DNA of 64,000 nt from Prunus persica (Eukaryota > Streptophyta > Magnoliopsida > Rosales > Rosaceae), in NCBI RefSeq assembly GCF_000346465.2, contig NC_034015.1, positions 15,979,507 through 16,043,506 on the forward strand, written 5' to 3'. Positions 48,624 to 59,521 of this stretch are shown in pieces. Numbering within the stretch: the stretch's first letter is position 1; each line of letters opens with the position of its first letter. The translations under genes and the position numbers were made by a program. A model generated the notes under the pieces. It did no database searches and was not told where the DNA came from. It saw only the letters and a program-made list of their open reading frames with translations.

Positions 48624-49428
48624 GATCAAGTTTCTTTCTGTGAGAGAACTTTTGGCAGAGGAGAAACTTCAAGTCTTGAAGATGCGAAGAAGTCTTTGGC
48701 AATATAATTTCTGCAACATCAGCATTACCGCGTACATATTGTTTTGAATAATAGGTTTTTGTAGTTATGTTGACTAACTAGGCTTATCAGGTGGGAATTT
48801 TCCCAGAAAAACCAACCCAGGTTGGGGCCCAAGTTTAACTTATGTTTGATTTTTATCTTATTTTAAGAAGCAATACTTCATTTACTAAGGGAGTTTAGGG
48901 TAGGACTATAGGGGGAATCAATGCTTTGCATCACTCTTGACTTGGCCAACTCTATTTGATTGAAAAAAAACCCCTTCTAGAAATAATTCTCCAATAAGAG
49001 AAATGAATGCCATAGACCTGGTTATTTTATTTAAAAAAATCTATGGTAAGGTCTTTAACTTAAGCTTCAAGGTATAACCAATTCCATAATTCATATAGTC
49101 TGCAAGAAACTGATCATTTTTCTTCATAAAAAAGTTCCTGTCACTCCTTCCTTCATCTCTTCTAGAATATTTACCCCAGGTTTTGTCTTTATATGATTAC
49201 TTCTGCATACCCATAAGCCATGATCAACTTCTTACGCCTCAATAATTAATTATTTTGTTATTAATAGATCATTCTGCACATAGGACATTGTTTAATGGAC
49301 TATAACCAGATGTATAATGCAACAAATTACCTTATTTCTTTAGAATAATGAGGAACAAGAAGTATCGGACGAATCTTAACTGCCGTATTTCTAAAAGAAC
49401 AAAACTAGCAGTAAATTACAATACTAAA
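48624..49428. other. Spacer between the two LYK4/5-like genes
   Basis: About 800 bp holding the promoter and leader of the 636-aa gene and the 3' region of the 660-aa gene. No other gene was seen. Confidence 0.5.
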
Positions 49429-51411
49429 CTAAGTAGTTGATTGAGACCCTGTGCCAGTTCCTCTACCATCAAGAAATCCCTCTGTACCTTGGTAGCCTGA
49501 GATGTTGCTTGACAATTCCCAACTGAGTGAATTGCTCATAGTTCTTGAGAGAAACTGTACCATCTCCTCCATTGCCGGGCGAGCAGCTGGGTTTTTATTT
49601 AAGCAACTATGGACCAATCTGATCACAAAAAGAGCAAGTTCCGGAGGATAACTCTCTTGCATAGAAGGATCGATGAAGTGCCTCAAACTCTCCGGTCCAT
49701 CTTCGTCGTTCAGAACAGAGTTTAATACATCAGACAATTGTCTATTTTCCTCATAAAGCACAGCAACCTCTTTTCCAGTGAGTATTTCTAGCATGAGAGC
49801 CCCAAATGCATAGACATCAAGCTTTGTGGAGATCAAACCATTCTCCAAGTACTCAGGAGCCATGTATCCTATTGTTCCAACAATGTGATTTGTCAAAGGA
49901 ACCTCACCTTCCGGCGCTTCGGTTGACCTTGCTAGACCTAGGTTTGCAATCTTGCCCCTGAAGTCACTGTCAAGAAGAATGTTACTGCTCTTTATATCCT
50001 TGTGGACATGGGGAGGAGTGGTGAAGCTGTGGAGATAATTAAGCCCTGAGGCCACATCCAACAGAATCTGTATTCTTTGTGTCCAATTCAGAAATTTCCC
50101 ATCATTGTTGCTGTAATAGATCCAATCACTCAAGGGTCCATTGACAGCATACTCATATATAAGATACCAATGTCCATCATGAAAGCAAACTCCTGACAGG
50201 CAAATGAGATTAGAATGGCTGGTTTTGTTTAGTAAATTTATCTCTGTGGACACATCTCCATTCATTTTCTTGATGGCTGCCAAATCCCCATTGATGTTTC
50301 CACGATACACAGACCCCTTAATCAAATAAGTGGAGCTAAAGTCATCTGTTGCGCGTTGCAGTTCCTCAAATTTGTAAACTTTGAGGGATTGAGCTATGCC
50401 AGATAGAGCCTCTAAGAAGTCCTGAGATCCTTCTTCCTCCTTTTTCTCTAGTGGTTTCTCAAGTGCCTCAAACCTCTCCGAGACAATAATTGAATTGAAA
50501 CCCTTCGTACCTCTGCTTCTGCGAAAGAATGTGCAGAAGATAATGATGCCTATGACCAACACAAAAGCACCTCCTCCAAGAGCCCCAACAAAGGCATAAA
50601 CCCATTTTTTCGTTGAGTTATTAGAGGAAGTTGAAGGTGGCGCCGGAGGTGATGGTGATGATGAGGGTGGCTCTATGGTCTGAGAACTAGATGGAGGGTT
50701 TTGCAAAGGAACTAAAAGTGTGGTGAAGGGATAAATGGTAGAGGCTTGCTCAGAAAGCCCATTAGCTTCAAGAGTTCTTCCGGTATCCGAATCAAATGTA
50801 GCACTAATCTTTGAAACATAATCCCCTTGAGCGATTATGTAAGTCAAAAGATACTTGGTCCCCACATCAGTTTGGTTCTTTGTGGGACAAGCACATCTAA
50901 GAGGAACACTAAGTCTAGTACCAGAATACAACTCTTTTGTAGTGAGATTAGTATTCTGGTTCATCATAGCTTGACATGTTGAGAGGCCTTGCAAAGTGTT
51001 ATTTGCAATCACAAAATATGTATCACCATGCACAACTACATGAGATGTGTTTAGCTGATAGAAATCACCTGAGCAGGAGCATGTGATTGGAACAATCACC
51101 AACTTGTTCGTTTCAAACGTTGCAGTCTCGGAAACCGAATTCATCTCCGCAATCTGAGACGGGTCAGAAGCCAACATAGCAGAGATTGCAGAAACACTGT
51201 TGTAAGGAGGCTGGGATCTGAAGGTGAGGTAAGTTTGGCAACTTTTGTTCACTCCATTGCAGCTGTACCCAAGAACAGATTTTGAGTAAGTGTTTGTGTT
51301 GTAACAATCTGTAAACGCCTTGCCCTCATAAGGCTGCTGAGCAACAATCAAAGAACAGCAACTGAAAGTGGTGAGAATGATGGCAGATAAGATGAGAGAG
51401 AGGAAACTCAT
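49429..51411 (-). CDS. LYK5: LysM receptor-like kinase, LYK5/LYK4 type, 660 aa
   Basis: Intronless with a true ATG at 51411. Arabidopsis LYK5 is the high-affinity chitin receptor that complexes with CERK1. Seen: signal peptide 1-24; ectodomain QQPYEGK...DCYN, CSC (111-113) and CAC (173-175) bounding three LysM units; a Pro/Ser-rich stalk (about 238-266); membrane helix about 271-293; kinase-like domain starting SLKVYKFEELQRATDDF. Lys381 is present, but the glycine loop is KGSVYRG, HRD is HKD (470-472) and DFG is NLG (490-492), while MAPEY is kept. It matches LYK5/LYK4 across the ectodomain as I recall them. Whether it is LYK5 or LYK4 needs a tree. Confidence 0.9.
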   Translation of the reverse strand: MSFLSLILSAIILTTFSCCSLIVAQQPYEGKAFTDCYNTNTYSKSVLGYSCNGVNKSCQTYLTFRSQPPYNSVSAISAMLASDPSQIAEMNSVSETATFETNKLVIVPITCSCSGDFYQLNTSHVVVHGDTYFVIANNTLQGLSTCQAMMNQNTNLTTKELYSGTRLSVPLRCACPTKNQTDVGTKYLLTYIIAQGDYVSKISATFDSDTGRTLEANGLSEQASTIYPFTTLLVPLQNPPSSSQTIEPPSSSPSPPAPPSTSSNNSTKKWVYAFVGALGGGAFVLVIGIIIFCTFFRRSRGTKGFNSIIVSERFEALEKPLEKKEEEGSQDFLEALSGIAQSLKVYKFEELQRATDDFSSTYLIKGSVYRGNINGDLAAIKKMNGDVSTEINLLNKTSHSNLICLSGVCFHDGHWYLIYEYAVNGPLSDWIYYSNNDGKFLNWTQRIQILLDVASGLNYLHSFTTPPHVHKDIKSSNILLDSDFRGKIANLGLARSTEAPEGEVPLTNHIVGTIGYMAPEYLENGLISTKLDVYAFGALMLEILTGKEVAVLYEENRQLSDVLNSVLNDEDGPESLRHFIDPSMQESYPPELALFVIRLVHSCLNKNPAARPAMEEMVQFLSRTMSNSLSWELSSNISGYQGTEGFLDGRGTGTGSQSTT

Positions 51412-52600
51412 TTTACTTGGAATTGAAAGGTGTGCTCTGGCAAGAAAAAAAAGGTTGAGACTTTAGTTGGAATATATTCCAATGTTTTTGTGGGGCCCTT
51501 GAAACGGACGTTTCTACCATGAAATTTCCTGGTAATTATTTTTGTGTTGAATTATTGGCACTAACTTATACCAAGCAGGGTGGATTGAAGAAGATTGTCT
51601 AGTTGATTTTTTCTTAATAGTTGTCTTGGTTGACCAGCCTCCCCATTATCAGGGTTCAACTTGTATAAACAAAACATGATATCTATAGCAGAATGAATAT
51701 ATGATCTGTAAGCGGAGTTTATCTTCAATTAATAAAAAGATTTTTCTATTCTTACTGACGAGGTTGGGTTTGTATTATAATACTAATCTTCGACACGTAT
51801 CGGTATTGATTAAGAGATCCTTAAGTCATCTGCAAAAGGTTTGGTCTTGAAGTTGAACCAGTAAGATCAGTTTCGCAATTTTATAAACCTCAAGTTTACA
51901 GTCATGTCTTTAAGACTGCATTACCCTGTCAAATAAGCTTATTATATTGTAGGCTAGATAAACAATTCGAGTAGTCCCGTTGAGGAGAAGAAGTTGCATG
52001 TAACGGAGTGTATACCTTTTTTTCTCTCTATCACTCTCCTCATGTGATAAGCCAGAAGAGGAGATAGAGAGATTGGGGTACACACCTTGGTATAGGCAAG
52101 TTTTTCTCTACCGTGAAGTTTGAAATCAGAAGTTTTTCAACTAGTGTTGCTTTCGTTAGTCATTTTCCACGCCAAATATGTCAACTAATGGTGCTTGAAG
52201 GCTGCTTTAAGTCTCTGACCTACATAAGTTCCAATTACTCACTAGTCCCCCCTATTTCTAATCTGAAAAATCTGATGCAGAAAGACCCGCAATTCTAACA
52301 TCCTTTTCACTGAGATTAGTGATAAAATTTTATGAGGCTCATTAATATATTTAAGTTACCAGAGAGACATTAAGAACACCTTTGATTAGCATCGGAGTTC
52401 TTGCCCTGTGTCTCAAGAATGCTGCAGCTTATGGCCATTCAATCCAGTTCACCCAACTCCTAGGACAAAATCAAAAATATAGAAACTAAAAATCTTGGTT
52501 AATATAGGTGGAATATTCATTAACATCTCTGAGTCCATCACTGGCCAAGAATAATCTGGAATCACATTTCCTGATCTAGAAGGCATGTTTTCTCCATTTT
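51412..52600. other. Intergenic between LYK5-like and COR413-like genes
   Basis: No gene was recognised. It contains the LYK5-like promoter and the 3' region of the COR413-like gene. Confidence 0.5.
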
Positions 52601-54122
52601 CTACCAAGTTTCTGAGCATAGATACAATATTGTAAAGAAGAAGAGAAATGCAATACAGAAACAATAAGCAAAGCAAGGAAAATTACAGCGACAGTTACTA
52701 AAACCTCCAATTCCTCGAATCTCTGTTACGACGAGCAAAACTCCAATCATTAGACAAAAGATGCAGCCCACGATGCTATCGCGCAGTCCGTTTGCCACCA
52801 AAGTAGGTGGGACGACAAATAGGAGAAACCGAGAAACTGCACACGTACATAATCATCAGAAACCGAAATCTAAAATAGCAACACAATCTGTAGACATAAG
52901 CGAGACTCAAGAGGATATAAAAAAAAGACCTGGAAAAGTTCGAGGAAAGATGAGGTTTGCAGCAACAGCAAGAAAGGAAACCCAACAACCAAATTGTCCC
53001 CTGCATACTTAGATGTGTAAGTTTAGTGGACATGCGGGCGTAATATATGAAATTAAAATGGAATTGGCAAGAACCACCTCAAAATTTTGAATAACACCGT
53101 CGGGAAGCTCGTAAATAAGAACAGTACAAGAAGGCTACTTTGCATGGCTGATCTCCGCCCTACTCGGTTCAAGATTAACAAAATTCTGTACACAATGTAG
53201 GATACGGCAAAAAAACCACAGTAAGAGACAGGTTGAAAACAGAGCACCAACACGTGAATAGTGAGAACCAATTCGAATGTAATATATCTAAAGGCTCCTG
53301 AAGACAAAAGAAGTATGTGGTTCTGCAGTTAGCTACATATGTCACCGAGAAGAGGTAATCTTCATCTTCATTGAGAGAATATCAAACAACCTAACATACT
53401 CATAAACAAAGCCAAAAATATATGCAATGCCCCAGTAGCATTCACATACAACATAATTATATCCTAGCAGTCTTACCCCAGAGATCTGGACTTTTGAAAT
53501 TTGTATAGTGAAACACAGAACAGATTAATAGACAAAAAAAAAAAGAACACAAAACACGGATTGCTGTTCCACAAGTGCTAAAACATCCTCCACAGACCAA
53601 TCATATCATACTCATAATCATTGATGACAAAACAACAGTGACAACCATGGACATTAGACGAAAACCAAAGCAGTCGTGGTTCAGGGATCATTCACAAGAG
53701 ATTAATAATAAATTTAATTGAAATATAATAGGAAGAAAGGAAATGACTTTGCTTTAGTCATCATTAAGAATTTCACGGCTTGCCAAGATAAATTAATTGA
53801 GTTTAAAATGGGGGTTCTCTCATATTTTAATGTTAAACCAATACAGAATACAAAATCAATATATATATTTTTTTTAATGCAGATGTAGCCATTCTTTCCA
53901 CCACCATATGCATCCAATCCAAGTAAACCAACCTAAACCAAAAATAAAATAAGAAAGAAGGAAAAAAAAACAGGTGAAATTGAATAGTGAAGTGACTAAC
54001 AAGGCAAAGATGGTTCCACCCCATTGAAAGGTGGCACGAGCCCTGCTGGCGCTTGATCCTGCTTCTGCTTCTGCTTCTGCTTCATATGCAACAGTCGCAG
54101 CCACCAATTCAGCAAAACCCAT
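52601..54122 (-). CDS. COR413 (WCOR413) family multi-pass membrane protein, 178 aa
   Basis: Four exons assembled by eye with matching phases: 54122-54001, 53185-53078, 53000-52930 and 52836-52601. All introns are GT-AG (gttagt/tacag, gtggtt/tgcag, gtcttt/tgcag). The ATG at 54122 gives MGFAELVAATVAYEAEAEAE, then SRARATFQWGGTIFAL, five or so hydrophobic segments, and the family signatures FPTVLFKILRGQFGCWVSFL, LIFPRTFPVSRFLLFVVPP and LRDSIVGCIFCLMIGVLL. It ends with a Cys-rich hydrophobic tail (CNFPCFAYCF) and stop at 52601. COR413 proteins are cold- or ABA-responsive and sit in plasma or plastid membranes; this one has no obvious transit peptide. The Glu-Ala run near residues 14-21 comes from a short GCTTCT repeat. 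Its biochemical function is not known. Confidence 0.85.
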
Positions 54123-54492
54123 CTTCTCCAAATTCCCAGCCTTCAATTCTTTTTCGCCATTATTTCTTCATGGTTTCTTTCTCCACCTCAAGACTACGAC
54201 TGGGAAGTGGGGGCTGGAATGGAAGGTTGGAATTTTTTTAAGTTTTTGAGTAGCCCCCCCATGTGTGTTTCCACCTAACGATAGCTGCACGTGCAGGGCA
54301 CGCCTTGGGGGGCCATGTTTTCGTCTTTGCTTCCTCGTACAGTTGTGCGTAAAGCGAAAGCAGAGCTTTGATTCCCTTTCAAATGGGCCCTCCCTAACAA
54401 TAATGGGTTTTCACTATTTGAGCCTCGTGTTTCATAGCTGGCCCTCATTTTTGAAGCCTCTTAATTCGGTACATTATTTTTCTAGTGAGTTA
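54123..54492. other. Upstream region of the COR413-like gene
   Basis: This is the promoter side of the minus-strand COR413-like gene. It contains a G-box-like gcacgtgcag (54287), a candidate ABA or stress element. No coding feature. Confidence 0.4.
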
Positions 54493-55347
54493 GGGCTTAT
54501 TTGGGAGTGATTATAAATAGGCCAATAATTATTAGTAAATTTAGGTTTTACCCATAAAAAAACTTTCACTTTTGAAAAAAGCCAAAGCTTTTTCAAAAAA
54601 GACAGAAAAACCTCTCAACTTTCAAACAAAAGACATGCAAATGTAAAGGATTCCTTAGGAAATCAAAAAATAAATAAGGGTAATTTTGTCCATTTTGGCT
54701 TCTTTTAAAATTTTTCTCTCTCCTTTGGGCTTTTCCAAAGTCTCCCTATAATTATTTTTGTAGAAAATCATTTCTCCATATAATTACTTTATAAGTGATT
54801 TTAAGTGCCGTTTGACATTTCTTATTTGAGACTATAAGTGATTATTTTGAAATTTTTAAAAACTCAGCATGTTTGGTAAAAGATAAACAAATTACTTTTT
54901 GTAAATAATTGTTGTGAGAGTAAGCAATTAGGCAAAATAGCTAATGAACTATTTTTATTTTTTTTTATGCGATAATCACTCTGGATAGCGCACTGGATTT
55001 TAATGAAAATTTTGAAATTTCGAAAATAACCCCATCTATTTCAAGCTCGCGTCTCTTTTCTGCTTGTTTCAGTCTTCTCCTTCCCATCGCTCTCTTCCAA
55101 GTTCATCAGAGCTCCCTATTCGCCTTCTCTTCCACTTATCCTTCTTCCTTTAAACCCTAGAAATATTGATTTCACAGTCACTCATTCTCTGAAAAAACCC
55201 AAAAAACAGACCTTGTGATTTCAGATTATTAATTCGGCAATAACAACTGGAAGATAGAATAATTGGAAAGGCGTGAGACAAAGCAGCCATGACTCGTTTT
55301 TCCCTTTGTTACTATCTTACTGATTAAGAAAAGCCTTTAAACACTAT

Positions 55348-56630
55348 GGGCTCGTTTGGTATACCGTATTAGACTCTGGATAGGAGTAAATAGTCTATGT
55401 CAGGTGTTTGGTGTCAACTTGTATTATTTAATTACCCGACTATTTTATACGGGTTGGGCTTTTAATACTCTCCTTACCTGACTAACTAATACAACACACA
55501 CACCCCGGTTTAGATAATGCACGCTTAATTATACGGCTAGAGAAAAAGAACGCGCGTTCTACGAAAAAAAATCAGACGCTCTTTTCATCTTTTTCTCCCT
55601 AGGGTTGTTCTCTACTATCTTCTCCACAAGTTATTTTCTTCACTCTTCTCTAGGTATCCATCTCTCACTCTCTCTCTTTTTCATACTCTCTCCAATATGC
55701 TTTATATATTTCAATTTTTTTAGTGGAAATTAGGTTATGAATTTTTTTTTTTTGGCATTTTTTTTAATCGAATGTTTTCTTTGTATGTGATATAGTGATT
55801 CGACGTTGTGGGAATATTTAGATTGTTGGTATTAAACAGAGTATTGCCAATTTTCGTCCAAAAACAAAAAACTGTGATAGTGTTGGTAGTTTAGTTGAAT
55901 ACATACACACATGACGACTAGGAGAGCAAAATTACAAAATTAAAATTGTATGAACCTGAATTCTAGGAACCATTTTTTTTTTCTTTGTCAATTGCTATTA
56001 GAAAAGCAAAGATTGACTTGTCTATTAATGACCAAATTAAGGCACTACGGCTAATTTTGGAGAAAGCAAGTGATGAAAAAACATTCCTGACATTGGATGG
56101 TGCTATGAAAAAAGCATTTGTTCTTCTCTTACTTAGGGCGAGGGAGTTGTGATTCACTCTTTGATGTAGTTTGGTTTATGAACAACTTTCTCTTTTGCTC
56201 TTAGCACTTTAATATGTGATCACTTTGAATTATACATTATTTGGTACTGTTTTTATTAACGTATGCGAGTATGTTGGAATTTTTATGAGATACTACAATT
56301 ATGATAATGGGTTATATGAAAAAAAATCTTGGCAAAAACAATTGAAAAACAAATCTTGTCATATGAATCTTACCAAAAAAAAAATTTGTGTCATTTGAAT
56401 CTCAATTTTCATTAAAATTATCAAAGATTTTTTTTATTTTTTATTTATAAATAGTCTGATCTGATGTTATCCGAAACATCACCAAACACAGTATAACTTA
56501 GTCAGATTATTTATCCGGAACAGCACCAAACGCCTTATAATATTATGGATAAATAGTCAGTACTCTCCGGAACAAATTAATACTATCCGACGGAAATTAG
56601 TCAGTACAGTCCGACGTACCAAACGAGCCC
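55348..56630. mobile_element. Nested PIF/Harbinger-like TIR element, 1.28 kb
   Basis: The left end GGGCTCGTTTGGTA is matched exactly, in reverse complement, by the right end TACCAAACGAGCCC. TAT flanks both sides (55345-55347 and 56631-56633). The interior holds a pyrimidine-rich segment resembling a 5' leader (55560-55690) and an open frame ending at 56152. No transposase domain was recognised. Confidence 0.7.
55971..56152 (+). pseudogene. Open coding-like fragment inside the TIR element
   Basis: A plus-strand frame reads an amphipathic, Lys/Leu-rich segment (LSINDQIKALRLILEKASDE, then GAMKKAFVLLLLRARE) and stops at 56152. It has no ATG, and a T-run like a polypyrimidine tract precedes it, as a terminal exon would have. 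I do not recognise the family; it may be a captured host exon or a transposon-protein remnant. Confidence 0.35.
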
Positions 56631-57075
56631 TATGAAATGGTAAAAGTTTTTACATTGAACAAGAAACAATTTGCTTTTCTTAAAGGTAACCCAAAAACCA
56701 ATATGGACCCCATAATTCAATTATTTAAATGGACAATTCCTTGTTCCTTTTTGTTAAGAACCAAATTCTTATTTCTTATTAGAGAAGACTCGAGAGAGTG
56801 AAACCCAACCCATTTCATTTCATACTACAAAGATAACAACTTGAGTAAAAAGAAAACAAATGATGCTTTTTAATTAAATGCTCCATTTCAAACCAAAGAC
56901 CAGTACCTTAAATAATTTCATTATTTCGATCCAAAAAAAATTAATAATTTCATTATTTAAGTGGAGAATTTTAAACACTTGCATAGAAGAATTATTTCAC
57001 CATAATGTTCTTTTTAGTCATTATACACAGCTTATAGTATTTTCATATAAAAATTTATCAAGCACTCAAAAAATG

Positions 57076-57425
57076 ATTATTGTACCAACATCACTTTTAC
57101 AAAATGTTTATCAAACGCCAAACAGCTTTCCTTCATAGCTGATTTCTCTCACAGCAAATCTGACAGCGATTATTTTCACAACAAAGCAATGTCAAACTGG
57201 TCTTAAGTGATTTTATGAATAAGCACATGGGAGGTGTTTCTCCCCAAAATAGCTTTAAATCACTTAAAGTGATTATACGGAGAACCACTTGGTAATGGCC
57301 AGTTTGGTATTGCTGTGCTGTAAAAATAATCACTGTCAGATTTGCTGTAAGAGAAATCAGCTATGAGAGAAAGCAGTTTGGCGTTTGGTAAACTTTTTGT
57401 TAAAAGTGTTGTTGGTACTGATTCC
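57076..57425. mobile_element. Foldback (long inverted repeat) element
   Basis: The left arm (about 57076-57204) and right arm (about 57299-57425) are reverse complements over some 125 bp. Examples are gatttctctcacagcaaatctg (57141) against cagatttgctgtaagagaaatc (57337), and gtttatcaaacgccaaacagc (57108) against gcagtttggcgtttggtaaac (57372). Transcribed, it would form a long hairpin. Confidence 0.75.
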
Positions 57426-57693
57426 TCGTATAATCATTAAACACGGCGCCTCTTCAAAACTGATTCCTACATAATCAGAAAATGAAAGCATCTCATTAGC
57501 TGCTTTCCCTTATAGCTTTCTCTCACAACAATTTTTAACAATAAGTGATTTTTTCATAGTTTACCAAACGGGCTAGGCTTCCCAAAATTATTAAAAAATC
57601 ACTTATCACCCAAAATAAGCAATGCCAAACTGACACTAAGTGTTTCTCTTCATAAATGATTCTAGACTTTCCAAATCACTCTCAAACAAGCCC

Positions 57694-59521
57694 TTCATTA
57701 ATGTTTATCTTTATCTGAGTGTGAATTTTCCCTATACATCCGAATAAAAATAAATTCAAAGACGAAAGTACACTTAGACTAGGGTGGACTTCAGCTCCAC
57801 AACTCCCAAGACAAAGTCAGCCATTCATCAATACATAATAGACCATAAAAAGAATTATAGCTCACTTGTGTGAAATTCATGCTTTCGTCCTTAAATAAAC
57901 CTAATTTTTAACCGAAAGAAAACTAAACTTAATCAAGCATCTTGATTCGTAATCGAACAACCTAAGAATCAAACAATCTGACAAATTTCTGGGGCTTGGT
58001 TCTTATCCCTTGGCCTGCTTCAAAACTTCAAACCGACCTATGAAGTCATTTTGACATCAATTGTGCCTCACGTATGTTGGACACATTTGCGAAGGTTCGT
58101 ACTGGTCATCATCTAGTAGGTTTACTTTAAATTGAGACCTTTACATATTATCTTCTTCCTTTTTTTTTGTCCCTTTTTTAATATTATAAACGATAGTCTA
58201 AATTATAGAAATAAAGATTTCTTATACACGCATACAACCAGAATGTCATAGGAATTCGAACTTGAGACTTCTAATTTGCAAGTCACGGCATTTTTTCACT
58301 GTGCTAGACCTCATTGGCTACGTATTATTTTCTTAAGTAACCAATAATTAAGACTAAATAATATAATACTTATCTAACAATTAATATCGTAGAATAAGGA
58401 TATGTAGCATTTAGTTCCTCCACTTGATTTTTGACACAGCTAATCTTATTGAATTTTCTAAGCCATAAACCTAATTCAAATTGTGTTGTGGCATGCATCT
58501 CCACCTTCCACTTTGAACTTACCAACATTGTATTAGCCTATGAGGAGGACAAGAAGAGAGGAAGATAATATATATGGAAACGAAATTGGATTGATTTAGA
58601 GGAAGAAGAAATTTGTTTACTGTGGGTTTCTCTGTCCAGGTTTTAAATTTTAATTTCACACAGTTTTGAGTGCTCTGTGATGTTTATGATTGTCACGGAT
58701 TGACTCTACTTTCCTGGTAGCTAGCTTCAACAATTATGTCACAAAAAGAAAACTAAAGGTTGTTTCCTGGTCTATAAAGCTTATATCTCAATTTTCTTTT
58801 CCTTTACTTTTCCTCAGATCCTCATAACTTTGCTTCAGCTTTAAGCATTTTACAGATGGCATCATGGGGCTCTTCAATTCTGAATATATGCTCCTCCTAA
58901 ATTTGCAACATATACATATATCAATGTTGCAACAAAAGCTCAAGCTTCCTTGAAAACAAAGCAAACCCACATCACGCTTTGTCCGCAAGTATCATTGAAA
59001 ACTTTAGAAGAACTACCTTTGTCCTGTTCATGTAAGAAATTTATGAGCCAATTTAAGTTTATTAATGAATTTCAGATTTAATATATTGAAACGAAATATG
59101 ATATTACTAGTCATCTTTTCTACTCCAGAATTTGTCCATGTGGTTTTCCTAGGAATATGGATTAACGTGTCTATCAAAATGTGAATCTAATATAGACTTT
59201 TTAATGGGTTTTAGATTATAAAGGCTAGGTCCATGCTCTCAATTAGTGATTTTGTTTACGTATGTATAGTGTCTTAAGTGTGTGTATGTTTCTTCGCGAT
59301 TCGGTTTACAGTTTCGCTTGAGCTCTCATTATGTTTGTGCTCAACTCAAACTCTTACCACTAAAAAAACGGCAAATTTAAGTTTAAGTATTGCAACATGA
59401 ATATAGAAATGTTCCAACTCCATAAAGAAAGACCATGATAGAACCACACAACACATCCATGCATATACATATTTACGACTAATTAGACATTATTAAATCA
59501 TCAACCATGAACTTAATTAAG
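57694..59521. other. Intergenic, no gene seen
   Basis: AT-rich sequence with one SINE-like copy (58.2 kb). No coding region was supported. Confidence 0.5.
58191..58325 (-). mobile_element. SINE-like element (copy B, best preserved)
   Basis: Read on the minus strand: gccaatgaggtctagcacag (A-box-like tagcacagtg), then gacttgcaaattag, then the B-box-like agttcgaattcc, and a tail ending ataatttagactatcg. The order resembles a tRNA-derived SINE. Confidence 0.6.

Larger units (their letters stand above)
54493..57693. mobile_element. Outer TIR element of about 3.2 kb with nested insertions
   Basis: The left end GGGCTTATTTGGGAGTGATT and the right end, read as reverse complement, GGGCTTGTTTGAGAGTGATT differ at two positions. 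TTA precedes the left end and TTC follows the right end, close to a 3-bp duplication of the PIF/Harbinger kind. Inside lie the GGGCTCG element, the foldback element and a CT-rich, gene-leader-like stretch (55040-55340). No transposase was recognised, so it is non-autonomous or a composite of nested MITEs. Confidence 0.5.

Noticed and set aside
48624..48629. Two extra codons at the start of the LYK4-like protein
   Set aside because: The codon at 48629 is TTG; the ATG is at 48623.
52449..52600. A further C-terminal exon of the COR413-like gene (ending in frame at 52449)
   Set aside because: Reading straight through to the stop at 52601 keeps a membrane-like tail; splicing to the gctcag acceptor gives an immediate stop.
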